A stretch of 64,000 nt of DNA from DAOPZC01 sp035353175 (lineage in GTDB: Bacteria; Verrucomicrobiota; Kiritimatiellia; RFP12; UBA1067). Shown here in pieces: positions 24,882 through 34,800 of this stretch (within the stretch, counting starts at the first letter, position 1; each line of letters starts with the position of its first letter). The stretch covers positions 62,001 to 126,000 of the forward strand of contig DAOPZC010000002.1 in assembly GCA_035353175.1 (NCBI GenBank). Reading direction: 5' to 3'. A program made the position numbers and the translations under genes. The notes under the pieces were generated by a model. It saw nothing but the letters and a program-made list of their open reading frames with translations. It was not told the origin of the DNA and did no database searches.

Positions 24882-25026
24882 TTGCATCCGGTCCGTCTTC
24901 TGGCTTACGGCTTGACCTTGCCCCCGCCTTCTCTCCCTTGCGGGAAATGGCCTGTGTGGGGACTCGTAGCCGATTACAGCGGCGCGACCGCGCCCGAATC
25001 TCACGGGCTTCCGATAACCGGTGCAA
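24882..25026 (-). ncRNA. Cobalamin (adenosylcobalamin-type) riboswitch
   Basis: On the minus strand the closing helix P1 pairs TTGCACCGGT (25026-25017) with ACCGGATGCAA (24892-24882). Inside are GGAAGCCCGTGAGATTCGG (25012-24994), CGCGGTCGCGCCGCTGTAA (24992-24974) and the B12-box segment GCCGTAAGCCAGAAGACGG (24911-24893), all matching the conserved core of cobalamin riboswitches. At about 145 nt it is compact. It sits between a minus promoter and btuB, so B12 should repress the uptake operon. Confidence 0.92.
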
Positions 25027-25037
25027 ATGGTGAACGT

Positions 25038-25066
25038 AGCGTAGTGAAATCTGCGGCGGGTGTCAA
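25038..25066 (-). promoter_or_regulatory. Promoter of the btu operon
   Basis: Consensus TTGACA (25066-25061), 17-bp spacer, weak -10 TACGCT (25043-25038). Start would be near 25031, only five bases ahead of riboswitch P1, which makes the assignment attractive. Confidence 0.55.
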
Positions 25067-25093
25067 CCGCGCGGTTGCGGAGTTCGAATGATC

Positions 25094-25121
25094 TTGAGGG
25101 CGGGCCGCAGTGTGGTATATT
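25094..25121 (+). promoter_or_regulatory. Candidate promoter of the beta-strand-repeat genes
   Basis: TTGAGG (25094-25099), 16-bp spacer, TATATT (25116-25121). It is followed about 95 bp later by the ATG at 25216. Confidence 0.5.
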
Positions 25122-25137
25122 GAAAAACAGTCAATAT
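25117..25137. promoter_or_regulatory. Inverted repeat overlapping the -10 box, candidate operator
   Basis: ATATTGA (25117-25123) and TCAATAT (25131-25137) are perfect 7-bp arms with a 7-bp centre. Covering the -10 box and start site fits repressor control. The regulator is unknown. Confidence 0.45.
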
Positions 25138-25215
25138 GGTTGATTTGGGGCGCGGGATGTGTTTGGTTTCACATTCACGCATCTCCGGATAAAACAGAGG
25201 ATGCGGAGGTTCGGC

Positions 25216-27915
25216 ATGTTTCAGAGGTGTGGGTTCAAAGTCAACAAAACGCTTCTGCTCGGCCTTATTGCGGGCGGGTTTTCATTATCAGCTCTGGCTG
25301 CCTGGAACGGCGCGGGAACGGCGGGCGGCGATGCCGCTGCCACGAACATCAACGACGCGGCCAACTGGTCGGACGGCACCGTCAGCGGCGATTTCCGGCC
25401 GATTCTGTCGAACGCCACGCTCCGGCTCACGGCGGATTACACCTTCACGAACGGCGTGGACCTCTCTGCCGGAAGCGCGGTGGTCCGTCATGTCGTCGTC
25501 GAGGGCACGAACACCCTGACGCTCGGAGGGACCTCGCTGCCGGGCTATGATCCGAAATTCAACCGCAATCTCTTTCTGCCCTCCAACGCCAATTGCACGG
25601 TCACTTTCGACAAGCGGCTGACGCTCAATTTGCCGGGGGGGCGGACCTTCGGCGGAAACGGCACGATGTTTCTTGACTCGTGGGTAACGGGGGCCGGCGG
25701 GCTGACTTTCAGCTACACCGGCGGGTCGAACCCTTTCGTTGTGCTGCGCAACGACACCAATACCTTCGCCGGCAGCATCTACGGCGACGGCGGCAACCTG
25801 CACTTCACGTCGGTCGCGGACAAGAACAAACCTTCGGCGCTCGGCGCGGGAACATACGTCGGCATCAACAACTACACCGTCGTCTACATCGGCCCGCGCG
25901 AAAGCCGTTCGAACCGCGACTTGATGCTGCAGAACAGCGGTGCGCACGTCCGCAACGACAGCGCCTGCGGCGGCCTGTGTCTGACCGGCACGGTGTCCAT
26001 CGGCAGCTATGTGCATACGGATATTTATCTCGAGGGCATCTCGTCCGGCGAATCCCTGTTGTCGGGGAACATTCCGAACTACGGGTATGATGCGGGACTG
26101 GGGAAAGAGTTCTACACGAAGCTGGACAAAGTGCATTCGGGGACGTGGCGGCTGACCGGCAAAGGCACCTACACGGGGTGGACGAACAATGCCTACCATG
26201 TGAATCTGCAAGGGGGCACCTTGATCGCGGACTACGTGAACGACGCCGCGGGCGCGGGCAGCAACCGCCTGTTTGCGGCGGGGCGCACGCTACGGATGGG
26301 TGACGGACGGCTGGTGGTGCGCGGCAAGGCCGGCGCAGGCAACACGACGTGGCAGGCGTTTTCATCGAACTTTGTCGGGGATGTTTCCTACAACGTGTTG
26401 ACGGTGGACGGCAACGGCGGCGACGGCACGACGGTGTCGATGGGGCCGGTCGAAATGACCGGGAATCTCGGTGTCCTGCTGCTTGAGAAAAAGGGGGTCT
26501 CCAAGGTGTTCACGCCCGCGCCGGTGCCGGCCGATTCAGGGGCGCTCCGCAACGTGAACGGCGTGCTGCTCGGAAACAACGGAGCCCGGGCGCTCTGGGT
26601 CGTGAAAGATCCCGACGGCCGCGTGGGATTCGCCGGGCAGACCGCCGACAATGAGATCGTGCGCTACCCCGATACGGTCGCTCTCACGGCGAGCAATTCT
26701 GACAAGACCAACCACTTCTCCGTGTCTTCGGACGTGACGCGCACGGCGGCCTTCGCCTGTTCCACGCTCACCTTCGACGCCTGGTCAAATCCCGTGACCC
26801 TCGACATGGGCGGCTTTGCGTTCCAGAACGACAACTCGACGGCCGGGCGCGGCGTCGTGGTCAGCGGGCCCTATCCGGTCACGCTGCGGGGCGGGGCTCA
26901 CGGCGCACAGGGCTCGACTTTCATCTACAACTATGGCTCCGGAAAATTAACCTGGGCGCTGACGAACGGCACCTGCGTGTACGTGGTGTCGGGACCCGGG
27001 CTCACCGAGTTTTCGCAGCCGGTCACCGCGTCTTTTCACGTTCTGGAGGGGACGGCGCGGCTGACCGCGGCGCGCACCTATGCGGAGGGGACGGTGTACC
27101 TCATCGGCAACGGCGTGCTCGAACTGGGCGCGGACCTGAACGGCGCGACGGCCGGTGATTTCACGCGCGGACTCGGGACCGGCAACAATCAGCTCCACAT
27201 GGCTGCGGGCGGGGGCTTCAGCGCGTATGGCGCGGACCGCGTCGTCAACCTGGGCGGCGCGACGAATCTGCTGACCTGGGCGTCCACCGGCAGTTTTGTG
27301 CCCGACGGGAAGCCGCTCATCTTCAGCTCGTCCCATGCCGATGCCACGCTCGTTTTCGAGAATCCCCTCGCTTTGCAGAACCGCATCCGCGAGATCCGTG
27401 TGCAGGACGGAGCGGCGGCGGTCGACGCGCGCCTGACGGGCAAGATCAGCGGGTATTCGGTGGCGGGGCTGGTCAAGAGCGGCGCCGGCACGCTGGAGCT
27501 GGCCGCGGCCCAGGATTACCGCGGCACGGTCTCGGTCATCGGCGGCGGCCTGCGCCTCGGCGCGGATGACGTGTTCGCGGGCGGCACCAACGCGCTGGTG
27601 CTGAGCGGCGCGACCCTCGACGCCGGCACAGGCCGGAACGCGTTCGGCACGCTCGACCTCCTCGCCGACAGCCTGCTGGCCGTCGGCGACGGGTCGGCCT
27701 CGCTTGCTTTCGCGGACTGCCGGGAGATGAAGTGGACCGGCACGCTCGCCATCACCGGCAAGCTGGGCCCGACCACGCTGCGCTTCGGCACCGACGGCAA
27801 CGGCCTGACGGCGGCGCAGCTCGCAACCATCACCTGCCGCGGCTTCTCGGTCCGCCTGAGCGGGCAGGGGTATTTGCTCCAGAATCCGCCCGGCACCCTG
27901 ATCCGGGTGATGTGA
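25216..27915 (+). CDS. Exported autotransporter-associated beta-strand-repeat protein (copy 1)
   Basis: 899 aa. ATG at 25216 follows GGAGG by six bases; an in-frame ATG at 25159 has no such site. A signal peptide ends near AALAAW. The body is beta-rich and low in charge, with many units of the type NTFAGSIYGDGGNLHFTS, LVKSGAGTLELAAAQDYRGTVSVIGGGLRLGADDVFAGGTNALVLSGATLDAG, which are autotransporter-associated repeats. No C-terminal beta-barrel domain is present, so it is probably surface-attached or secreted by another route. The last 149 bp before the final codons are identical to copy 2 (27988-30666). Role: adhesion or surface layer, inferred. Confidence 0.82.
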   Translation: MFQRCGFKVNKTLLLGLIAGGFSLSALAAWNGAGTAGGDAAATNINDAANWSDGTVSGDFRPILSNATLRLTADYTFTNGVDLSAGSAVVRHVVVEGTNTLTLGGTSLPGYDPKFNRNLFLPSNANCTVTFDKRLTLNLPGGRTFGGNGTMFLDSWVTGAGGLTFSYTGGSNPFVVLRNDTNTFAGSIYGDGGNLHFTSVADKNKPSALGAGTYVGINNYTVVYIGPRESRSNRDLMLQNSGAHVRNDSACGGLCLTGTVSIGSYVHTDIYLEGISSGESLLSGNIPNYGYDAGLGKEFYTKLDKVHSGTWRLTGKGTYTGWTNNAYHVNLQGGTLIADYVNDAAGAGSNRLFAAGRTLRMGDGRLVVRGKAGAGNTTWQAFSSNFVGDVSYNVLTVDGNGGDGTTVSMGPVEMTGNLGVLLLEKKGVSKVFTPAPVPADSGALRNVNGVLLGNNGARALWVVKDPDGRVGFAGQTADNEIVRYPDTVALTASNSDKTNHFSVSSDVTRTAAFACSTLTFDAWSNPVTLDMGGFAFQNDNSTAGRGVVVSGPYPVTLRGGAHGAQGSTFIYNYGSGKLTWALTNGTCVYVVSGPGLTEFSQPVTASFHVLEGTARLTAARTYAEGTVYLIGNGVLELGADLNGATAGDFTRGLGTGNNQLHMAAGGGFSAYGADRVVNLGGATNLLTWASTGSFVPDGKPLIFSSSHADATLVFENPLALQNRIREIRVQDGAAAVDARLTGKISGYSVAGLVKSGAGTLELAAAQDYRGTVSVIGGGLRLGADDVFAGGTNALVLSGATLDAGTGRNAFGTLDLLADSLLAVGDGSASLAFADCREMKWTGTLAITGKLGPTTLRFGTDGNGLTAAQLATITCRGFSVRLSGQGYLLQNPPGTLIRVM
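27749..27897 (+). repeat. 149-bp segment identical to 30500-30648
   Basis: No mismatch over 149 bp at the 3' end of copy 1, while the rest of the two genes has clearly diverged. It encodes about 50 residues from ITGKLGPTTLRFGTDG to the last codons. Confidence 0.95.
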
Positions 27916-27987
27916 TCCAGAGCTCCGCAAGCCCAACCGGAAGTCGCGCAGATTTCAGGACTATCCTTTAAAATCAGGAGGCCCGCC

Positions 27988-30666
27988 ATGATGATGTGGA
28001 AAGCGTTTCTCAGCAACCCGGTCGGCGTTTTACTCTTGTCCGCAGGCCTGATGGCCTTGCCGGCACAGGCGGCGTGGATCGGCGCGGGCACGGCCGGCGG
28101 TGATCCGGCCGCCACGAACTTCAACGACACGGCGAACTGGCAAGGCGGCGCCATCAACGGCGACTTCAGAACCGTGATATCGAACGTGACGATCCGGCTG
28201 ACGGCCGATTACAACGCCACAAACGGCCTGGACTTCGCCGAACAAGACAAATCCTTCACCCGGCATATGACCCTAACGGGAACCAACATGCTGACACTCA
28301 GCGCGAACATCGCCGGCTATTCGAACGCCTTTCCCCGGAGCATCATGCTTCCTTCCAACGGGAACAACACCGTCACTCTGGACAGAGGCCTGACGGTGAA
28401 TCTTCCGTCCGGGTTTAACCAGTCTATCCGAGCAGGAAGCCAAAGCATGCTGTTTGTGGATGCGCGCGTCACGGGAGTCGGAAGAATGACCGCCCATTAT
28501 TGGGGCGGCGGAAACCCCTATGTGGTTTTACGGAATGACGCCAACACGTTTGAGGGCGGCCTCGACCAAGACGCGGGCCAGATCTATGTCTCTTCCATCA
28601 ATACGAACAGAACCGCACCCTCCGCCAGCGGCACCAACTTCACGACGATTTCCGTCGCCAACAGCCCCATGCATTATATCGGAAGTCGAACCGTCGACAC
28701 GGCGAGGCCTTTCAATTTCGGCAATGAGGGCATGGGCCTCAACAACTGGAGCGGATGCGGCGGCCTGAACCTGACGGGAACCGTTTCGATCGGAACCAAC
28801 CCCCGCACGTGCGTCGCGCTTGGCGGGATTTCCGCCGCCGAAAGCCTGATCACCGCGCCACTTTACAACAATGACACCATCTCCAAATTTACGCGTCTCG
28901 AGAAAAAACATTCGGGAACCTGGCGGCTGACCGGTGCCAACACGTTTACCGGCTGGACGAACAGCACGACCCACAACATCACCCTTTCGGGAGGCACGCT
29001 GATCGCGGACTACACCAACGACGTCGCGGGCGCGGGCAGCAACCGGCTGTTTTTGGCGGGGCGCACGGTTTCTTTCTCTGACGGCAGACTGTTGATCCGC
29101 GGCAAGACGGGCGCGGGCAACACCACCTGGCAGTCGTTCGGCACCAACACGGTTGCGGACACCCAGTCCAGCGTCCTGTCGATCGACGCCAACGGCGGCG
29201 ACGGCACGGCGATGGTCTGGGACACGCTCGTGATGAGCGGCGGCACCGGACTGCTCACCATCGAAAAGGCCGGCAACGCCTCGCTGACGGTCACCAACGC
29301 GTTCTCCACCTCTTCCGGATCCGTCCGCGCCGTCAACGGCGTGCTGATGGCGCTGAACGGCACGCGCAGCGACATTCTCGTCAAAGACCCGGACGGCCGC
29401 GTGGGGTTCGCCGTACAGAGCGGGACGCTCGAAATCGTCCGCAACCCCGACACGGTCGAACTGGCCACCGGCAACGGCACGGTCTCCACGCACGCGTCTC
29501 TCGCCGCCAGCCTGACGCGCACGGCAAACCTCGCCCTCTCTACCCTCACCATCGACGCCACCGCGAACGACGTCACGCTGGACATGGCCGGCTACGCCTT
29601 TCAGGCGGACAACTCCGCCGTCGGCCGAGGCGTCGCGATTTACGGCGGCCACAACGTCGCCGTGCAGGGCGGCGCCCACGGCGCCCAGAGCTCGACCTTT
29701 ATCTTCAATTATGGCACCGGCAAACTCACGTGGGCGCTAACCAATGGCACCTGCGCCTACGTCAGCGCCGGCCCCGGACTCACCGAGTTCACCCAAGGGC
29801 TCGCGCAGAACCTCTACATCGCCGGCGGCATCGCGCGCCTCACCGCCGCAAAGAACTACACCGAGGGGGCGATCATCCTGTACGGCAACGGCGTTCTGGA
29901 GATCGGCGCGGACCTGAACGGGGCAACCGCGGGCGACTTCACGCGCACTGTCACGTTCAACGCAGGCGGCGGCTTTAGCGCCTGTGGCGCCGACCGAACG
30001 GTCAATCTCGGTGGCACAGTTGGCGTATACATATGGGCTTCCGGTTTTGTGCCGGACGGCAAACCCTTTATCCTGAGCTCCCCCTACGCCGACGCCACGC
30101 TGATCTTCGCGAACCCGGTCGATCTGAACCAATATCCCCGTGAAATCCGGGTGCAGAACGGTTCGGCGGCCATCGACGCCTGTTTGACGAACCGAATCTA
30201 CGGCAGCAAATGCTCCGCCGTCGTCAAAAGCGGATCGGGAACGCTCGAGCTGCGAGGCGCTCAAAGCTATCGGGGCAACTTTTCGGTCATCGCTGGCGGT
30301 CTGCGCCTCGGCGCGAACGACGTTTTCGCGGGCGGCACCAACGCGCTGGTGCTGAGCGGCGCCACGCTCGACGCGGGCACCTTCCGGAACGCGTTCGACA
30401 CGCTCGAACTGCTGAGCGACAGCGTCATTGCAGCGGGCAACGGCTCCGCCTCGCTTTCCTTCTCCGACAGCAGCGCCAAGACCTGGACCGGAAGGTTATC
30501 CATCACCGGCAAGCTGGGCCCGACCACGCTGCGCTTCGGCACCGACGGCAACGGCCTGACGGCGGCGCAGCTCGCAACCATCACCTGCCGCGGCTTCTCG
30601 GTCCGCCTGAGCGGGCAGGGGTATTTGCTCCAGAATCCGCCCGGCACCATGATTTCCGTGAGGTGA
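27988..30666 (+). CDS. Exported autotransporter-associated beta-strand-repeat protein (copy 2)
   Basis: 892 aa, AGGAGG eight bases before the ATG. Signal peptide VGVLLLSAGLMALPAQAAW. It aligns with copy 1 throughout: IGAGTAGGDPAATNFNDTANWQGG, LIADYTNDVAGAGSNRLFLAGRTV, VKDPDGRVGFAVQ, FNYGTGKLTWALTNGTCAY, GNGVLEIGADLNGATAGDFTR. It starts 72 bp after copy 1 and is probably on the same message. No barrel domain, no catalytic motif. Tandem duplication followed by divergence and a recent 3'-end homogenisation is the simplest history. Confidence 0.82.
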   Translation: MMMWKAFLSNPVGVLLLSAGLMALPAQAAWIGAGTAGGDPAATNFNDTANWQGGAINGDFRTVISNVTIRLTADYNATNGLDFAEQDKSFTRHMTLTGTNMLTLSANIAGYSNAFPRSIMLPSNGNNTVTLDRGLTVNLPSGFNQSIRAGSQSMLFVDARVTGVGRMTAHYWGGGNPYVVLRNDANTFEGGLDQDAGQIYVSSINTNRTAPSASGTNFTTISVANSPMHYIGSRTVDTARPFNFGNEGMGLNNWSGCGGLNLTGTVSIGTNPRTCVALGGISAAESLITAPLYNNDTISKFTRLEKKHSGTWRLTGANTFTGWTNSTTHNITLSGGTLIADYTNDVAGAGSNRLFLAGRTVSFSDGRLLIRGKTGAGNTTWQSFGTNTVADTQSSVLSIDANGGDGTAMVWDTLVMSGGTGLLTIEKAGNASLTVTNAFSTSSGSVRAVNGVLMALNGTRSDILVKDPDGRVGFAVQSGTLEIVRNPDTVELATGNGTVSTHASLAASLTRTANLALSTLTIDATANDVTLDMAGYAFQADNSAVGRGVAIYGGHNVAVQGGAHGAQSSTFIFNYGTGKLTWALTNGTCAYVSAGPGLTEFTQGLAQNLYIAGGIARLTAAKNYTEGAIILYGNGVLEIGADLNGATAGDFTRTVTFNAGGGFSACGADRTVNLGGTVGVYIWASGFVPDGKPFILSSPYADATLIFANPVDLNQYPREIRVQNGSAAIDACLTNRIYGSKCSAVVKSGSGTLELRGAQSYRGNFSVIAGGLRLGANDVFAGGTNALVLSGATLDAGTFRNAFDTLELLSDSVIAAGNGSASLSFSDSSAKTWTGRLSITGKLGPTTLRFGTDGNGLTAAQLATITCRGFSVRLSGQGYLLQNPPGTMISVR
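30500..30648 (+). repeat. 149-bp segment identical to 27749-27897
   Basis: Second copy of the perfect repeat at the 3' end of the paired genes; spacing between copies is 2751 bp. Confidence 0.95.
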
Positions 30667-30688
30667 GCGCTTCTGGAGACGGGTGTTT

Positions 30689-31819
30689 TTATTCGCGGCC
30701 GAGCCCGATGACGCTGAGCGTGTGCGCCGCGTCGGGCTTGGTGTTGACCATGAACGGGGATGGCGCGTCGATGTTCACCACCAGCATGCGGCTGCGGTCC
30801 AACATCATGGCCTCGCACGGCTGATCCAGCAGCCCGTCCGCGCCGTCCGTCTCGCCGTTCGCCCAGAGCACCGTCATGCTTTTGTGTGTGATGTCCCAGG
30901 CGTAAAGGGCGTTCTGCTCGGAAGCCGTAAGAATGATCCGGTTGCGGTAAGGGTCGAAGCAGATTCCGTCGCAGCAGGTCACCGCCGCGCTCAGCAACTC
31001 GGGCGCGCCGAAGCGTCCGTTGCCTGCGGGCTTGAGGACCCAGAAGCGTCCGTCGCCGAACGACCCGGTGTAAAGGTTGCCCTCGCGGTCAAAATCCAGG
31101 CCGTCGCATCCTGCCGTGTAGATGTGCAGGGTCGGATCGGTCGGCTTCACGCCAGGCTTGCCGTTGGCCGCGCCGCGGTCGCGCAAGACGGTCTCGACGA
31201 TGCCCACGCAGTAGGGGTCGTGCGCGGCCTGTGCCTTGTCCATGAGGCGCACGGGCCTCTCCGCGTTCAGGTCGGCCGACGGGATGCGGTAGATGCCGCT
31301 CTGATACGAGCCGGGCACGTTGAAGAAAGACTCGGTGAAGTAGAGCGCGCCGTCGCGCCAGCGCAGGGCGTTTGGCAGCTTGATGTGTTCCGCAACGGTT
31401 TCGATGCGCTGCGGCTCGCCGCCTTTGATGACGATGCGCATGATGCGCGACTGGTAGTCGGGGTCGGCGAAGTACTGCGCGTCGGCGTAGTAGAGGTTGC
31501 CGCCCGGGTCGAACGCCAGGCCCATCGGGTACGCGGCGTGCGTTTTGGGGTGGGGCTTGCAGGGCGCGAAGACCGACCACTTCCCCGTGTCCTTGTCCAT
31601 GCGCCAGATGTGGCCGGGATACGTCCCGTCGATGCCGTTGACGGCGGAAAGGTACACGTTCCCCGAGCTGTCCATGGCCAGGCCGTCCGGCGTGTTGAGC
31701 AGGTCGCCGAACTGCTTGAAGAGGACGGGCCGATGGCGCGGGTCGCCCGTGACCCATGGTTCAGCGTTGGCGAACAACGCGCAGACGGCAACACATGCGA
31801 TACCCGATATCCGTTTCAT
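30689..31819 (-). CDS. Exported SMP-30/gluconolactonase-like beta-propeller protein (second copy)
   Basis: 376 aa with signal peptide (ISGIACVAVCALFANAEP). Propeller strands NTPDGLAMDSSGNVYLSAVN, YPMGLAFDPGGNLYYADAQYF, CDGLDFDREGNLYTGSFGDGRFW and CDGICFDPYRNRIILTASEQN match the 14508-15638 protein in order and length, so they are paralogues. It starts 22 bp after the esterase/HzsA fusion gene, with AAAGGGA upstream, and forms one operon with it and IclR. It is convergent with the repeat protein gene ending at 30666. Lactone hydrolysis is likely but not certain. Confidence 0.82.
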   Translation of the reverse strand: MKRISGIACVAVCALFANAEPWVTGDPRHRPVLFKQFGDLLNTPDGLAMDSSGNVYLSAVNGIDGTYPGHIWRMDKDTGKWSVFAPCKPHPKTHAAYPMGLAFDPGGNLYYADAQYFADPDYQSRIMRIVIKGGEPQRIETVAEHIKLPNALRWRDGALYFTESFFNVPGSYQSGIYRIPSADLNAERPVRLMDKAQAAHDPYCVGIVETVLRDRGAANGKPGVKPTDPTLHIYTAGCDGLDFDREGNLYTGSFGDGRFWVLKPAGNGRFGAPELLSAAVTCCDGICFDPYRNRIILTASEQNALYAWDITHKSMTVLWANGETDGADGLLDQPCEAMMLDRSRMLVVNIDAPSPFMVNTKPDAAHTLSVIGLGRE

Positions 31820-31841
31820 GAGCGTCCCTTTCCGTCAACCT

Positions 31842-34800
31842 TCACTCCCGGGGCCCGGCAATGGCCTCGCCCGCGAGCTGTCGCTTCTGCTCCGCCGCGT
31901 CGAACGTGCCGTAGAACTCGCCGTTCGCGTCCATCCACGTGTTGAGCCGTTCCCACTCTTCCGGCGTGAGTTTTACCTTGCCGTGCCCGCTCTCCAGCCG
32001 CTTCGCGAGCGGGCTTCCCAGCGCGCCGAAGCGCAGCGGCTCCGACAGCGCGTCTCGTGGCCCGGGCTGTCCCCAGGTCGAGTAGGAGACGTGCCGGATC
32101 AGCGCGTTGAACGACCGGGAGGCCCAGCCTTCCGGCGCGCCGGTGAGCACGGGCCGTTTGGGCTCTTTGCCGTCGTGACACGCCACGCAGTGCCGGTCGA
32201 GGACCGGCTGCACGAGCCGCGGGTAGCTGAACGGCTTGGAGCCGTCCGGGCCCGGCTTGACCGTCGAGGGCGCGCGCCGGGTGGCGAGGGCGTGGGCGTG
32301 GGGCGGCTCTTTCTTCATGCGGTGCTCATGGCAGCCGATGCAGGTCTCGGTCTCGCCGGGCTGCAGATACACGAGGCTCCGCATGGTCTGGACCGCGCGG
32401 CCCTGTGCGTCGAGCGCCTGGAAATATACGGGCGTCTTCGCGGGCAGTTCGAAATAGGCCGAGCCGTCGGCCTCGACGGGCACGGTGCCCAGCACCTGCC
32501 GCCCCGGCGCGCCGAGCCCGGCCGCGACTTTGGGAGTGTCGATGTGGGGCGTCGTTTTGATCAGCATCTGGATGACGCGCAGATGGGTGATCGGCGTGTT
32601 GGTCGGCAGGTAGGGCCAGCTCTCCATCACGTTGCTGAGGAAGAACGTGCCGGTGCCCGACTCGCGCCGGACGGGGTCGATCGCGGAGGCCACCTCGGGG
32701 GGCGTCGTGCGCTTGGCCAGCGGCCGCGCCCAGAGGCTGGAGATGTTGGGGTCGCGGTAGAGCAGTTCTTTGTTGCCGTACGCGTCGCACAGGTAGAGTC
32801 CGAACATGTTGGGGATGTTCGGACCCGGCTCTCCGACCAGCCGGTCGTAACTGTACGATGCGATGAAGCGCGTCTCGGAGAGCGGCCACGGCGATTTGTA
32901 GCAGTGGCCGGGCCAGCGGTTTTCCTCGTCCGTCGGCGTTTTGGACATCCAGGCCTCTTTCAGCGGGCTGTTCCAATAGCCTTCGACGGGCGTGTCGAAA
33001 TCGTAGGGCCGCGTCCGGTCCGGACCCCGCGCCAGCGGCGACTCCGATTCCGGAAACCGCACCTCCGGCGTGAGGCGCGTCTGCGGCTCCGGCCCGTCCA
33101 CGCCCCGCGTCACGTCCAGCAGCACCACCGATCCCGCGCTCATGCCGTGGTGCGGCGCGGCGGTGGCCATAACGCGGTGCGAGCCGGGGACGGCGCGGGC
33201 TTCCCAGATGCCGGCCGGATTCCAGGTGTTGTTGCCGTAGTAGATGCGCACGTTGCCGCCGTCGGGGCGCGCCGACCACAGCTGCTGGTAATGCACGGCG
33301 TTGCGGTCCACATAATCCCAGCGCGTATAGAGCACGCGCCCGTCGTTGAGCAGGCAGGGGTCCCATTCGTGGGTCTCGTGGAACGAGATGCTGTGCGGGT
33401 TCTCGCCGTTCGGCCCCATCCGCGCGAGGGTGTAGACGGGGCACGGCCCCCGCCCGCAGCGGTGGAAGCCGCCGCGCAGGGTGGAGGAGAAGAGGATGTC
33501 GCCGGAGGGCAGGTAGACGGGGAAGAAGTTGTCCGTGTCGTCCGCCGTCAATGTCCGGACCTGGCCGTCGGCGAGCGAAAGTTCGTGGAGGTGGTAATGC
33601 TGGTGCTTCAGGAGCTCCCGGTAATCTTCCTGAAAGGGCGCCGTCTTTACGGGGCAGTAGGCGAAGAGCAGGCGGCCCGCGTCGAAAGACAGCTCGGGCG
33701 TCATGAAGCTTCCCGCAGGAAAATCGGCCGGCGTGATGTTGCGCGTGCGCATGGATTTGCCGGGCTGCTCCAGCAGGAACAGTCCGCCGCCTGGCCGCGC
33801 GCGGTTGCCGTACATCTGCGTGAGCTGGTGGCTCATGGTGCCGGGCACGTGCTTGACGAAGAGCAGCGGCGCCGCAGCGAACTGGGGATCGGCCAGCATC
33901 AGGGATCGGCGCAGCCGGTGCGCCGTCAGCCAAAAGGCTTCCCAGGCGGCGGCGTCCGCATGGGCGGCCGGCTGGCTGGCCTTGAGCGCGGCGAGCGCGT
34001 CCCGGTCCAGCTCCGCCGCCGCCATGCGGCTGAGCAGCCGTTCCGCCGCGTGGGCGTACGTCCGGGGCTCGCGGGGCGAGCCGATGCCGTCCTGCAGGCG
34101 CCAGTCCCACTCGGTCAACGCCTCCGCGATCGCCGGATGCGGGTCGGGTGAACAGGCCACGGGGTCGAGGGAGAACGGCCGGCGCTGCGGCACACAGGTG
34201 AGCGGCACGCCGCCGACTTTCAGGCCGGTGAGCCGCACCGCGCCCGCGCCCGCCGTTGCGCGGATCACAAAATCGTCCCCGTCCGCCCGGCAGGACGGCG
34301 CGCTGCCCGAAAGCGTTTCCGCCTGGAACCGCAGCTCGCCCGCCGCGGCGCCCGCGTCCAGCCGCACGCGGAACTCGTCGCCCGCCCGCAGTGCCGCCGT
34401 CAGCCTCCAGCTGTCCGGCGCGGTTCCGTGCCCCGTCAGCAACATTTGAGCCGAAATTTCTCCAACGCCGAACGCCCCGCGCCCAATTCCTGACTCAGCG
34501 TAAAACCACACGCCCGCCGCGGTGGCGTGCGCCGGCAGCAGCGGCGTGCCGTTCAGCGCGACCGTGACGCGGGCGGGCCGGCAGGCGGGCGCGGCGATGA
34601 CGAAGCGGTACGCGGCCAGCGCGGCCGCGTAATCGGTTTCGTGCCCTCGGTCTTTTTGGAAATCGCACCACACGAAGGGGTTGCGCTCCTGGACAGCCCG
34701 CGCCAGTTTCAGCGCGCTGTCCGGCGGCACGAGCGTGTCCTTGCCGCCGGCCGTGACCGCCATCGGCATCGTGAACCGCTCCGGGAAATTCACCGCGCTG

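Noticed and set aside
22739..25033. Plus-strand ORF of 764 codons
   Set aside because: Shadow of btuB; it also runs through the riboswitch.
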